This document shows, one piece after another, positions 8,561-16,708 of a stretch of 64,000 nt of DNA. The stretch covers positions 62,001 to 126,000 of the forward strand of contig CANGNF010000001.1 in assembly GCA_947455205.1 (NCBI GenBank), read 5' to 3'. Position 1 is the stretch's first letter. Each line of letters opens with the position of its first letter. Position numbers and translations under genes: made by a program. The stretch is from Acetobacteraceae bacterium (GTDB lineage: Bacteria; Pseudomonadota; Alphaproteobacteria; Acetobacterales; Acetobacteraceae). Below the pieces are notes generated by a model, which was not told where the DNA came from, did not search any database, and worked only from the letters and a program-made list of their open reading frames with translations.

Positions 8561-9976
8561 ATGAGCCCATTCGACAGCTTGGCCGACGCGGTCGGCCCCG
8601 CCCATGTCCTGCGCGCGTCGGAAGACGTCGCGCCCTACGCCACCGACTGGCGCGGCGCCTATAACGGCACGCCGGTCGCGGTGGTGAAGCCGAACACCAC
8701 CGAACAGGTGGCCGAGGTGATCCGCCGCTGCGCCGCCCAGGGGCTGGCAGTGGTGCCGGCCGGCGGGCGCACCGGGCTGTGCGGCGGCGCGGTACCGCCG
8801 GCGAATGGGCCGGCCTCCATCGTGCTGTCGCTGGAACGGCTGAACCGCATCCGCAGCATCGACGCGCGCGACTTCTCGGTGGTGGCCGAGGCCGGGTGCG
8901 TGGTGCAGAACGTGCAGCAGGCCGCGGCCGATGCCGGGCGGCTGTTTCCCATCCAGTGGGGCGCGCAGGGCACGGCGCAGGTGGGCGGCATGCTCAGCAC
9001 CAATGCCGGCGGCATCCGCACGCTGCGCTGGGGCAATGCGCGGGAACTGGTGCTGGGGCTGGAAGTTGTGCTGCCGGATGGGCGCATCCTGGATGACCTC
9101 CGCCGGGTGCGGAAGGACAACAGCGGCTACGCGCTGCGGCATCTGTTCATCGGCGGGGAGGGGACGCTGGGCGTGATCACCGCCGCCGCCATGCGCCTGG
9201 CGCCGGCCTTGAAGCGGGTGGAGAGCGCCTATGTCGCGGTGCCCAGCCCGGATGCGGCGCTGTCCATGCTCGGGCGCTTCCTGGAGAGCGGGGCCGAGGT
9301 GATCGGCTACGAGCTGTGTGCCGATTTCTGCATGCTGATGGCGGAGAAGCACGGCGTTGGGCTCCGCATGCCGCTGCCCGTGGGCTCGGCGCCCTGGTAC
9401 GTGATGGTGGAGATTGCCGCCGCGCATGAAAGCGTGCCGCTGCGCCAGATGATGGAAGACACGCTGGGCGACGCCATGGAGGCCGGCGAGGCGCTGGACG
9501 CCGCCATTGCCGAGAGCGAGGCGCAGCGCCGGATGATCTGGAAGATCCGCGAGGACTACCCGGACTGCTCCCGCCGGGACAGCCCGGCGGTGGGCACGGA
9601 TACCTCGGTGCCGGTCAGCGCCGTGCCGGACTTCGTCAACACCGCGGAGCGCGAGTTGAAGGCGCGCTGGCCGGAAGGGCGGATGGCCGCCATTGGCCAT
9701 GCCGGGGATGGCAACATCCACCTGTCGCTGCACGCGCCGCTGGGCTGGCAGGGCGACCGCGCCGCCTGGGTGGCGCGGGCGGCGGAGATGGAGCCGCTGG
9801 TGAATGCCATCGCCGTCTCGCTGGGCGGCAGCTTCAGTGCCGAGCACGGCATCGGCCAGAGCAAACGGCACGCGATGGCGACGCACAAGAACCCGATCGC
9901 GCTGGAACTGATGCGGGTGCTGAAGGGCGCGCTGGACCCGGAGGGGCGGATGAACCCGGGGAAGATCCTGCCCTAG
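8561..9976 (+). CDS. FAD-binding 2-hydroxyacid dehydrogenase (GlcD/D2HGDH-like)
   Basis: This 471-aa flavoprotein has an N-terminal PCMH-type FAD domain (VVPAGGRTGLCGGAVPP, then GTAQVGGMLSTNAGG and GGEGTLGVITAA). The C-terminal FAD-oxidase domain ends with HAGDGNIHLSLHAP and AEHGIGQSKR, the substrate and metal-binding histidine motifs of D-lactate, D-2-hydroxyglutarate and glycolate dehydrogenases. Electrons would pass to a quinone or electron-transfer flavoprotein. The ATG at 8561 is preferred over a GTG at 8522 because the protein then starts at the family's usual position. It is probably an independent transcript divergent from the GMC gene. Confidence 0.93.
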   Translation: MSPFDSLADAVGPAHVLRASEDVAPYATDWRGAYNGTPVAVVKPNTTEQVAEVIRRCAAQGLAVVPAGGRTGLCGGAVPPANGPASIVLSLERLNRIRSIDARDFSVVAEAGCVVQNVQQAAADAGRLFPIQWGAQGTAQVGGMLSTNAGGIRTLRWGNARELVLGLEVVLPDGRILDDLRRVRKDNSGYALRHLFIGGEGTLGVITAAAMRLAPALKRVESAYVAVPSPDAALSMLGRFLESGAEVIGYELCADFCMLMAEKHGVGLRMPLPVGSAPWYVMVEIAAAHESVPLRQMMEDTLGDAMEAGEALDAAIAESEAQRRMIWKIREDYPDCSRRDSPAVGTDTSVPVSAVPDFVNTAERELKARWPEGRMAAIGHAGDGNIHLSLHAPLGWQGDRAAWVARAAEMEPLVNAIAVSLGGSFSAEHGIGQSKRHAMATHKNPIALELMRVLKGALDPEGRMNPGKILP

Positions 9977-10049
9977 CCTCGGGGGCGGGCGGGCGGTGTC
10001 GCGGCATCGCGGCGATAGGCCGGGGAGGCGCCAACCGGCCTCCGCCTGG

Positions 10050-10487
10050 CTACTGGCATGCGGCAGCGTGTTCTGCCACGGCACCATCCAGGTATTCGTC
10101 CGTGACCCGGTCCCAGTTTGAAATGGTCGCGTCAGCCCACAGCACCACCCCACCGCCATTGATGTCGTTGTAGGCGCCCACAAAGAGCCGCCTCGCCTGC
10201 TTCCCGACACAGTTGAACTCCAGCGAGTCGCGGTAACTGAGCTCGCCACCTTCCAAGGGAGCAGCGAAGTTAGTCATAAAGCGCGCGCGCACGTTTCCAC
10301 CGGGCAGGCGCTCGACGGCATCGATCCATTTGCTGGTGGTCGCGCTACTTTGCATATGCCGCCAGCTTGGCCCTGGTGAGGCGCTGAGGCGAGCGGGGTC
10401 GCGACGCGAAGAAGGTGCGGGGCTTCCTGGCGCGCAAGCGGACACCAAGACCGTCAACACGGTTATCAGAAGTATCCCTCGAAGCAT
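10050..10487 (-). CDS. Putative lipoprotein, surface-adhesin E-like
   Basis: This 145-aa exported protein has an N-terminal hydrophobic stretch ending in LVSAC, a good lipobox, so it should be lipid-anchored at Cys20. The mature part (ATTSKWIDAVERL, then FMTNFAAPLEGGELSYRDS and EFNCVGKQARRLFVGAYND) resembles the small surface-adhesin protein E group of beta-strand-rich lipoproteins, but this rests on recollection of pattern only. The ATG at 10487 places the signal correctly. The gene and its 5' flank are less GC-rich than their neighbours, which hints at separate acquisition. Its function is unknown. Confidence 0.72.
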   Translation of the reverse strand: MLRGILLITVLTVLVSACAPGSPAPSSRRDPARLSASPGPSWRHMQSSATTSKWIDAVERLPGGNVRARFMTNFAAPLEGGELSYRDSLEFNCVGKQARRLFVGAYNDINGGGVVLWADATISNWDRVTDEYLDGAVAEHAAACQ

Positions 10488-10623
10488 GGCGCCCTCGATG
10501 CAATTCGATGCCGATATTGCCACTGCCCGGTCGATGTGTAAGCAGAATAACGTGCCCCCCTGAGAGGCGCACGGCGGACCGGATGGTGTGTCGGCCCTTG
10601 CTGTGTGGAGAGACCGGCGCGCC

Positions 10624-11235
10624 TCAGCCGCCGCGCAGGGCGGCGTTCTCGGCCTCAAGCGCCGCCACGCGTTCGGCCAGTTGGCGGACGCCGGCCTCAA
10701 TCTCCGCCAGCGGGATCAGCTTGGGGATGTGCTGGCTGCAATTCCATTCCCAGCCGGCCAGTTGCGCCAGCATCACGTGCTCCACCTTGCCGCGCGGCGG
10801 GGTGGGCAGGTCCTGCGCCCAGGCGGGGGCATCGGCCGGGGTCAGGGCGCGGGCGCGGCCCAGCAGCTTCAGCCGGTGCTGCCCGGCGTAGTCCATGCAG
10901 AACAGCGCGACGCGGTCGTTTTCCGCCAGGTTGCCGATGGAGACGTGCTGGCGATTGCCGGACAGGTCGGCGAAGGCCAGCGCCGTACCGTCCGGCGCCA
11001 CCCGCAGGAAGCCCGGCGGGCCGCCGCGATGCTGCATGTAGGGCCAGCCGCCGGCCCCCACGCTGGCCAGGTAGAAGCTCTCCCGGCTCTCCAGGAAGTC
11101 GCGCTCCGCCTCGCCCAGCCGGCTGTCGTCGCGGCCGGATTGCTCCATCTCGGCGAATCGCCCGCGCGAGCCGATGCGCTGCTGTTCCGCCCTGACGGAC
11201 GGGGTGAAGGCGATGCCGGCGTAGCCCTTGCCCAT
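10624..11235 (-). CDS. Pyridoxamine 5'-phosphate oxidase-family FMN-binding protein
   Basis: This 203-aa protein has a split-barrel flavin-binding domain: FYLASVGAGGWPYMQHRGGPPGFLRV near residues 63-88, FADLSGNRQHVSIGNL, and NDRVALFCMDY. This is the putative-PNPOx type that usually binds FMN or F420 and is not a vitamin B6 biosynthesis enzyme. The C-terminus ends in a predicted coiled coil (ALEAENAALRGG). The ATG at 11235 was chosen because upstream sequence shows no family similarity. It stands alone, divergent from the cupin dioxygenase gene at 11368. The physiological substrate is unknown. Confidence 0.85.
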   Translation of the reverse strand: MGKGYAGIAFTPSVRAEQQRIGSRGRFAEMEQSGRDDSRLGEAERDFLESRESFYLASVGAGGWPYMQHRGGPPGFLRVAPDGTALAFADLSGNRQHVSIGNLAENDRVALFCMDYAGQHRLKLLGRARALTPADAPAWAQDLPTPPRGKVEHVMLAQLAGWEWNCSQHIPKLIPLAEIEAGVRQLAERVAALEAENAALRGG

Positions 11236-11367
11236 GGCTGACTCTCCTTGCTGAAGCACATGGTCTCGCGGGCGGGCATTCCGTTGCACCGCGACGACCG
11301 GGTCTGACATGGATCAACGCTGGCGCTTGAGGCAAACTGCAAGGTCTGAACGGAACAGGAGACTGGC

Positions 11368-11976
11368 ATGGCCGGCATCAAGCGACTGCGTGACTTCATC
11401 CAGGGCATGACCCACCTGGCCGACCAGGGTGCCGACGAGGGCCGCTGGCTGCACGAGGGCCACGGCCTGCTGGCCACGCTGGTGGCGCAGGATGACTGGC
11501 TGCCCGACGAATTCGCCAAGGACGGCCCGAGCTACCGGCAATACCTGCTGCATTGCGACCCGCTGGAGCGGTTCAGCGTGGTAAGCTTCGTCTGGGGCCC
11601 GGGGCAGCGCACGCCGGTGCACGACCACCTGGTCTGGGGCATGATCGGCATGCTCCGCGGCAGCGAGGTGGCCACCGACTACGCCCTGGCCGGGCCGGGC
11701 GAGCCGATGAAGGTGCTGGGGCAGGCGACGCTGGTGCCGGGCATGGTGGAGCATGTGACGCCGAACGGGCAGGACATCCACGTGGTGGAGAATGCCTTCA
11801 AGGACCGCGCCAGCATCAGCATCCATGTCTATGGCGGCAATATCGGTGCGGTGCAGCGGCACGTGTTCAACCCCGGCACCTCGGCGGCCAAGCGCTTCAT
11901 CAGCGGCTACACCAATACCGTGGTGCCCAACCTGTGGGACCGCAGCGACGAGGTGAAGGCGGCGGCGGCGGCCTGA
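11368..11976 (+). CDS. Cysteine dioxygenase-type cupin protein
   Basis: This 202-aa cupin has its metal-binding histidines visible in RTPVHDHLVWG (His85, His87) and probably His154 in SISIHVYGGN, a three-His iron site typical of bacterial thiol dioxygenases. Related enzymes oxidise cysteine or 3-mercaptopropionate to sulfinic acids, and this one could use either or another thiol. An AGGAG sequence (11356-11360) precedes the ATG by about 7 nt. The gene is monocistronic, with a strong terminator immediately after it at 11990. Confidence 0.85.
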   Translation: MAGIKRLRDFIQGMTHLADQGADEGRWLHEGHGLLATLVAQDDWLPDEFAKDGPSYRQYLLHCDPLERFSVVSFVWGPGQRTPVHDHLVWGMIGMLRGSEVATDYALAGPGEPMKVLGQATLVPGMVEHVTPNGQDIHVVENAFKDRASISIHVYGGNIGAVQRHVFNPGTSAAKRFISGYTNTVVPNLWDRSDEVKAAAAA

Positions 11977-11989
11977 CGCCTGGAGCAAC

Positions 11990-12030
11990 ATCCGTTCTGA
12001 TGCAATCATCAGAACGGATTTCCTGCTTTT
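11990..12030 (+). terminator. Rho-independent terminator after the cupin dioxygenase
   Basis: A perfect 13-bp stem (11990-12002 with 12007-12019) closes a 4-nt CAAT loop and is followed by a T-rich run containing TTTT at 12027-12030. It starts 13 nt after the stop codon of the dioxygenase gene, so it is almost certainly that gene's terminator. Confidence 0.9.
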
Positions 12031-12050
12031 CTTTCAACAGCTTGGACATG

Positions 12051-12083
12051 AAAAAGCCCGCCGGGCGGAAGCGCCGGGCGGGC
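12051..12083 (-). terminator. Rho-independent terminator of the CHAP gene
   Basis: On the minus strand a GC-rich 11-bp stem with one mismatch (12083-12073 with 12066-12056) is followed directly by TTTTT (12055-12051). It lies 22 nt beyond the CHAP-protein stop codon. With the plus-strand terminator next to it, it insulates the convergent pair of genes. Confidence 0.88.
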
Positions 12084-12105
12084 TGTTCGGGCCTGGGGGC
12101 TGGGT

Positions 12106-12870
12106 TCAGCGCCGGCTGCGGTTGCGGCTGGTGCTGCGCTGGCCGGCGCGGGGGGCGTTGCTCGGCTCCGGCGCCTCGGCCAGTTCCTCGAGAGCTCCCT
12201 GGCGGTTGCCGCCGGCGGCCATCATCGTGCCGTTGTCCGGCCGGTTGTAGATGAAGCCGTAGGTCGGGTAGGTGCGGCCGAAGCTGCTGCTGTCCCGGCC
12301 GATCTGCACGCGCACATCGGTCCAGTCGTTGCTGGCGGACACGTCGATGACGTGGACGTCCTGCATCACGCTGCCGCGGCGGATGCCGGGGCCGCCCCAG
12401 TTGGCGTGGTCGATCAGCACATGGCGCGGCGCCAGCACCTGCGACACCACGGCGACATGGCCGTAGCGCATGCCGCCGGTGGAGCGGAAGGCGAGCACCG
12501 AGCCGGCTTCCGGCTGGTAGCCGCGGGCGTAGCTGCCGGCGGCATTGCCCCACCACTGCCAGCCATTGCCGGAAATGCTCATGCCCGTGACCTGGCGGGC
12601 ATAGGGCACGCAGGAGATGCCGCCGTAGCTGGCGCGGGTGGCGCGCAGCCGGCCGGGGGCGCCAGTGCTGGCGCGGGCGCTGGAGATGGTGGCGAGGCGG
12701 AGCGAGGGCTTGCCCGGCTTGGCAGCCTGGGCCGGGCGCGGCGCGGGAATGGGCTTGGCGGCGGCGGACGAGGCCTGGCGCTGGTCGGGGCGGGCAGCCT
12801 CGGCCCCCTGGCCGAGCATGAGCGCGCCGAACATTACCCCAACAGCCAGTGCCGTCCGCTTGAACCCCAT
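12106..12870 (-). CDS. Secreted CHAP-domain protein (putative cell-wall amidase/peptidase)
   Basis: This 254-aa exported protein has a signal peptide (residues 1-26, ending QGAEA-A), a low-complexity Ala/Pro linker to about residue 75, and a CHAP domain. The catalytic Cys is in YGGISCVPYARQVTG, the His is in GHVAVVSQV, and the polar residue is in DHANWGG. WQWWGNAAG is also typical. CHAP domains cleave peptidoglycan cross-links or act in envelope remodelling. The C-terminal 40 residues are basic and disordered. The ATG at 12870 is used; a TTG three codons upstream is less likely. It is a single gene with its own terminator. Confidence 0.88.
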   Translation of the reverse strand: MGFKRTALAVGVMFGALMLGQGAEAARPDQRQASSAAAKPIPAPRPAQAAKPGKPSLRLATISSARASTGAPGRLRATRASYGGISCVPYARQVTGMSISGNGWQWWGNAAGSYARGYQPEAGSVLAFRSTGGMRYGHVAVVSQVLAPRHVLIDHANWGGPGIRRGSVMQDVHVIDVSASNDWTDVRVQIGRDSSSFGRTYPTYGFIYNRPDNGTMMAAGGNRQGALEELAEAPEPSNAPRAGQRSTSRNRSRR

Positions 12871-13210
12871 GCGTACCAAGTCCCCTGCCGCCGTCGTTGC
12901 GGACCGCGTTCACGTAGCCGTGAGCGCCGCCGGTAGCCTAGGGTTACCCAGGGCGGCAGCGGCGGCGCAACCCGTGGGATTGATACAGCGGGTAATGTGG
13001 CGTGATTTGTCGAGAGCGGGGGTATGGCGGGGGCCTCGAACGGAAGACTTTCCCAAGCCATGCTGCGCTGCAAACGGATGTCACAGTGTTGCGACATGAA
13101 AGCCACGGCTGATTCGGCCCGGTTAACGCATTGGGAACCTGTGCGCCGGACAAGCAAAAGGCCGGGGACATTGCCCCCGGCCTGGAATATTTGCCCAGTT
13201 GCTGCCTTAA
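12871..13210. other. 340-bp noncoding stretch between the RidA and CHAP genes
   Basis: No convincing gene is present. The region holds the RidA terminator (13156-13182), a short TCACG/CGTGA hairpin near 12910-12925, and presumably the CHAP promoter. A CGGCTGATTCG string near 13107 resembles the end of the repeat family described elsewhere, but it lacks the other half. Base composition is less GC-rich than in flanking genes. Confidence 0.5.
13156..13182 (-). terminator. Rho-independent terminator of the RidA gene
   Basis: On the minus strand GGCCGGGG-type arms (13182-13174 with 13067-equivalent positions 13167-13160) enclose a 6-nt loop and are followed by TTTT (13159-13156). It is placed 30 nt beyond the RidA stop codon. 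Confidence 0.85.
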
Positions 13211-13561
13211 TTAGCGGCAGGCATTGACCATGATCTCGACCAGGATGCCGGGCGAGGCCATCTCGGCCTGCACGCAGGCGCGGGCCGGGCGGCCTTCCTC
13301 GCCGAGCCATTCCACCCAGACGGTGTTCATGGCGTCGCGCTGCTTGATGTCCTTCAGCCAGATCTGCGCGTTGAGCAGGTGGCTCTTGTCGGTGCCATTG
13401 GCTTCCAGGCTGGCGTCGATCTTGGCCAGGACCTGCTTGGTCTGGCCGATGATGTCGAGCGTCAGGTCGTCGGCGGTCATGCCGGCCAGGAAGACGAAGT
13501 TGTGGTACTCGACCGAGCTGGACAGGATCTTGTTGCTGCCCATGCGAACGATTTTGGCCAT
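13211..13561 (-). CDS. RidA/YjgF/UK114 family protein
   Basis: This 116-aa protein is close to the usual 125-130 aa of the family, which forms trimers that deaminate reactive enamine/imine intermediates. The YHNFVFLAGMTADD start, the QTKQVLAKIDASLEANG helix and the final strand RPARACVQAEMASPGILVEIMVNA are typical; the arginine in RACVQ matches the carboxylate-binding arginine of active RidA. It could be RutC-like, but it is not linked to the RutA gene at 38490. It is a single gene with its own terminator. Confidence 0.9.
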   Translation of the reverse strand: MAKIVRMGSNKILSSSVEYHNFVFLAGMTADDLTLDIIGQTKQVLAKIDASLEANGTDKSHLLNAQIWLKDIKQRDAMNTVWVEWLGEEGRPARACVQAEMASPGILVEIMVNACR

Positions 13562-13600
13562 TGGGGTACGTCCCTCTCTCTCGATGATGGTGGGTGGGTT

Positions 13601-13652
13601 CTAGCGTCTGATCGTCGCTAGTGGAATCACCGGCGACGTGAATCAGCCGCTC
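13601..13652 (+). repeat. 52-nt palindromic intergenic repeat, copy A
   Basis: This copy matches the copy at 39596-39647 in 46 of 52 positions, in opposite map orientation. An outer helix forms between GCGTCTGAT and ATCAGCCGC (8 of 9 pairs), enclosing an inner hairpin with loop GAAT. It sits between two minus-strand genes, upstream of RidA. See findings for the family description. Confidence 0.75.
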
Positions 13653-13660
13653 AAAACAAC

Positions 13661-13710
13661 AGGCTGGAGTCCGTCAGTCGCTTCCAGAAGCGTCTGGCGG
13701 ACTCTAGCCT
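13661..13710 (-). terminator. 23-bp stem-loop terminator after Gfo/Idh gene
   Basis: Arms 13661-13683 and 13688-13710 pair at 22 of 23 positions (two G-T pairs) around a 4-nt loop. On the minus strand the hairpin begins 5 nt after the stop of the Gfo/Idh gene and is followed by TGTTGTTTTG, so it should act as a terminator. The stem is unusually long, and its sequence recurs in part at 33281-33314. Confidence 0.75.
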
Positions 13711-13715
13711 CGCCT

Positions 13716-14690
13716 TTACGGCACCGCCAGGGTGCTGCCGGCGGAAGCGGCGGCGATCATGGTCTCGAAGACCGAGACGCCGTGGATGGCATCGGCCAGC
13801 GGCAGCGGATAGGCCGGGCCACCGGCGACGGCGGCGGCGAAGGCTTCCAACTCGGCCGCCTCGATATCCGTGACCGGGTAGTTCCTCGTCCACTCCTCGC
13901 CCTCGACCGGGCGGAAGAACAGGCGCTCGTGGTTGAACAGCTCCAGCATGCCCTTGGTGCCCAGCAGCGCCACGCGCCAGACCCGGGCCGTCAGGTTGAT
14001 GGTGGCGAAGGTGGCCGAGGCGCCGGAGGTGAAGCGCGCCAGCATGGCCGTGGTGTCGTCCACATGCGGCGAGACGCGGGGGTAGCTGTTGACCGCCACG
14101 CTGGCGAACGGCCCCATCAGGTTGATCAGCATGTCGATCATGTGGATGCCCATGCCGCCCATGCCGCCCAGCGGGCTTTCATGCCGGTCGGCGCGCCACA
14201 TGCCATTCACCCAGGCAAAGGCCTGGCCGCCGGACATGTTGCCCTCGGCATGCAATACGGTGCCCAGCTCGCCGGCCGCGATCATCCGCTTCATCTCGGC
14301 CACGGCGGGCAGGAAGCGGCGGTTGTGGCCCAGCGCCAGCACCACGCCAGCCTTCTGGGCTGCGGCCACGGCGGCCTCGGCGCTGGCCTTGGATAAAGTA
14401 AAAGGCTTCTCGACGAAGATGTGCTTGCCGGCGGCGGCGGCGGCGATGACCTGCTCGGCGTGCTGGCCGTGCGGGGTGGCCAGCACCACGGCCTGCACCT
14501 CGGGGTCGGCCAGGACGGCTTCGTAGCTGGGCAGCAGGCGGATGCCCTTTTCGGCGCAGAAGGCCTGCGCCTTGGCCGGCGTGCGGGTGCTGCCGGCGAC
14601 GAAGCGGATGCCGGCCTGGTTGCGGCCCTGCACGGAGTTGACCATGACCTGGCCCCAGCGGCCCAGGCCGATGACGGCGGCGTTCAGCAT
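13716..14690 (-). CDS. Gfo/Idh/MocA family NAD(P)-dependent oxidoreductase
   Basis: This is a 324-aa protein. The N-terminal Rossmann domain begins AAVIGLGRWGQVMV, and the family motif IFVEKPFTLS (EKP lysine) is near residue 95, followed by GHNRRFLPAVAEMK and the C-terminal beta-sheet domain with GGMGGMGIHMIDMLINLMG, where a histidine and aspartate complete the usual active site. Such enzymes oxidise or reduce sugars, inositols or related polyols; the substrate is unknown. It lies downstream of the MFS transporter on the same strand (65-bp gap), which may supply its substrate. Confidence 0.92.
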   Translation of the reverse strand: MLNAAVIGLGRWGQVMVNSVQGRNQAGIRFVAGSTRTPAKAQAFCAEKGIRLLPSYEAVLADPEVQAVVLATPHGQHAEQVIAAAAAGKHIFVEKPFTLSKASAEAAVAAAQKAGVVLALGHNRRFLPAVAEMKRMIAAGELGTVLHAEGNMSGGQAFAWVNGMWRADRHESPLGGMGGMGIHMIDMLINLMGPFASVAVNSYPRVSPHVDDTTAMLARFTSGASATFATINLTARVWRVALLGTKGMLELFNHERLFFRPVEGEEWTRNYPVTDIEAAELEAFAAAVAGGPAYPLPLADAIHGVSVFETMIAAASAGSTLAVP

Positions 14691-14755
14691 GTTCGGGTAT
14701 CCTTGGAATCGCCGCGCAATAAAGCCGGGAAAGCGGGCCCCGTCTAATCCGGCGT

Positions 14756-16198
14756 CTATTCCGCGGCGCGCGGACGCTGGGCTTGCTCGGCCCGCAGTGC
14801 CGCCAGCCCGGCCCGCACCACCTCGCCGCCGCTGTCGTAGCGGCCGGCCTGCACCTCGGCGTCGATGAAGGCGACATCCTCCGCGCTCAGGCGGAAGGTG
14901 CGGCGCTGCGCCACCGGGGCCTGGGCGCCGAAGGTGATGTGGTGGGCTTCCCCCATGCGGATGGCGGCGCGGCTTTCCAGCACGCGGGCCATGTGCGGCA
15001 GCATGCGCCAGCCCCAGACGAAGGCGCCGAGCGTCAGGATGGCGAAGACCATGGTCGGCAGGCGCAGGCCGAAGGCTTCCCCGGCGCCGCCCAGCAGCAA
15101 AGCGCCCACGGCCGGGCAGGCGCGGGTGATCATGCCCCACATGGCCAGCACCCGGCCGCGCATGCCGGGGTCGGCGGCGTTCTGCACCAGGGTCTGGATG
15201 GAGATGCCATTGATGCTGCCGGCCGCGCCCATCAGCGCCCCGGCCAGCAGGCCCAGCGGAAAGTAGCCGGTGGAGATGAAGGCCAGCGTGGCGCAGGCCT
15301 GCCCGGCCACGGCCAGCACCGCCAGGCGCGTGGTGCCCTCCACCTTGCCACGGCTGGCGACCCACAGGCCGGACAGCAGCGCGCCGACGCCGATGCAGGC
15401 GGTCAGCATGGCCAGGCCGTCGGCGCCGCGCTGGAACACGCGCTCCACGAAGGGGGGCAGCACTTCCTGCACGCCGCGCATCATCACGCTGGTGACGGCG
15501 GCGAAGAGCAGCAGCGGCCCGATGCCCGGGTGGTTGCCGGCGTAGCGGAAGCCGGCCACGGCCTCTCCCAATATGCTCGTCTCCGGCGCGTGGCCGCGGC
15601 GGGCCGCGGGGTCCACCCGCAGGAAGGGCATGGAGGCGGTGGCGAGGAAGTAGGCGGCAGCGTTGATCAGCACCGCCGGCGCCACGCCGTACAGCGCCAC
15701 CACCGGCCCGGCGATGGCGGGGCCGAGGAAGCGGGCGACGTTGAAGCACAGCGAGTTGCAGGCCACCGCCGCCGGCAGGTCGTTGCGCGGCACCAGGCCG
15801 GGCATCAGGCTCTGCCGGGCGGGCTGGGCGAAGCTGGCGGCGATGCCGCTGACCACCTCCAGCACCAGCAGCACCTCGATGCTCAGCAGCCCCGCGATCA
15901 ACAGCCCGGCCACGGCGCAGGCCTGCAGGCCGATGGCGGTCTGGCTGAGCATGGTCAGCTTGACCCGGTCCATGCGGTCCGCGATGGCGCCGGCGATGGG
16001 GCTGAACAGCACGGCGGGCGCCAGGTCGCAGAAGGCGACCATGCCGACCCAGAAGGCGCTGTGCGTCATCTCCCACGCCAGCCAGGTGACGCCGATGCGG
16101 TGGACCCAGAGCCCGGTCCAGGAGGTCAGCGAGGCGCCGAAGAAGATCTGGGCGTCACGGTGCGACAGGGCGCGGCCGAGCGCGCCGAGCGAGGCCAT
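14756..16198 (-). CDS. MFS transporter with C-terminal ParD-like ribbon-helix-helix domain
   Basis: This is a 480-aa protein. Residues about 1-405 form a 12-helix major facilitator resembling the EntS/MFS_3 exporter group (GIAASFAQPARQSLMPGLV; FSPIAGAIADRMDRVK, the conserved loop 2-3 motif). After the last membrane helix (VWGWRMLPHMARVLES) the frame continues into RRTFRLSAEDVAFIDAEV, then AGRYDSGGEVVRAGLAAL, a close match to ParD-type antitoxin ribbon-helix-helix domains. No stop separates them. An internal ATG at 14956 has no obvious Shine-Dalgarno sequence, so a fused protein is favoured over two genes. Substrate unknown. Confidence 0.85.
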   Translation of the reverse strand: MASLGALGRALSHRDAQIFFGASLTSWTGLWVHRIGVTWLAWEMTHSAFWVGMVAFCDLAPAVLFSPIAGAIADRMDRVKLTMLSQTAIGLQACAVAGLLIAGLLSIEVLLVLEVVSGIAASFAQPARQSLMPGLVPRNDLPAAVACNSLCFNVARFLGPAIAGPVVALYGVAPAVLINAAAYFLATASMPFLRVDPAARRGHAPETSILGEAVAGFRYAGNHPGIGPLLLFAAVTSVMMRGVQEVLPPFVERVFQRGADGLAMLTACIGVGALLSGLWVASRGKVEGTTRLAVLAVAGQACATLAFISTGYFPLGLLAGALMGAAGSINGISIQTLVQNAADPGMRGRVLAMWGMITRACPAVGALLLGGAGEAFGLRLPTMVFAILTLGAFVWGWRMLPHMARVLESRAAIRMGEAHHITFGAQAPVAQRRTFRLSAEDVAFIDAEVQAGRYDSGGEVVRAGLAALRAEQAQRPRAAE

Positions 16199-16224
16199 TC
16201 AGCCCTGGCCCCCGGCTGCGGGCA

Positions 16225-16698
16225 TCAGCGGTCCGGCGTGCCGCGGGTGTTGCGCAGCACGCATTCCCGCGCGATCTGGTCGCGCTCGTAGCGGCGGCCC
16301 ATCTGGTCCAGCGGGGCGCGGAACTGGAACGGGCTGGAGAAGGTGCCCTGGCGGCTGTCGCGCTCATCCTCGCGCATGATCTCGGAGCGGTCGCGCTGCA
16401 CCAGGGTGCGGTCGGCCTGCTGGTTGCAGGCGGCGGCCAGGCTGGCCTGGTCGCGGATGCGGCCCTCGCCCAGCGGACTTTCCGGAATCAGGCGGCGTTC
16501 CACCGGCGGCGGGGCGACATAGGTATAGCCGCCGGGGGCCGTGGCGCCGGGGGCGCCGCCGGCGGGCGGGGCCGGGGCGGTGTTGCGCGGGCCGAGCGAG
16601 CTGGACTGCTGCTCGGCGCAGCCGCCGAGGGCCAGGCCACCCAGGGTGAGGCCGGCCAGCAGGGCCAGGCGGAGGGTCGGGTGCGGCGGGCGGGACAT
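16225..16698 (-). CDS. Putative lipoprotein of unknown function
   Basis: This 157-aa protein has a signal and lipobox (LGGLALGGC, lipidated Cys27), then a Pro/Ala/Gly-rich linker, then a basic and acidic region (EIMREDERDSRQG) ending with YERDQIARECVLRN, where a second Cys lies near the C-terminus. I do not recognise a family. It is probably an outer- or inner-membrane-anchored periplasmic protein. It lies 26 bp upstream of the MFS gene and 10 bp downstream of the hypothetical gene at 16709, so the three may be co-transcribed. Confidence 0.75.
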   Translation of the reverse strand: MSRPPHPTLRLALLAGLTLGGLALGGCAEQQSSSLGPRNTAPAPPAGGAPGATAPGGYTYVAPPPVERRLIPESPLGEGRIRDQASLAAACNQQADRTLVQRDRSEIMREDERDSRQGTFSSPFQFRAPLDQMGRRYERDQIARECVLRNTRGTPDR

Positions 16699-16708
16699 GC
16701 GGTTCTCG

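Noticed and set aside
7042..8664. 540-codon plus-strand open frame
   Set aside because: Antisense shadow of the GMC oxidoreductase with no domain similarity.
13080..13120. Further copy of the 52-nt repeat near 13107
   Set aside because: Only a CGGCTGATTCGGC string matches; the other end and the inner hairpin are absent.
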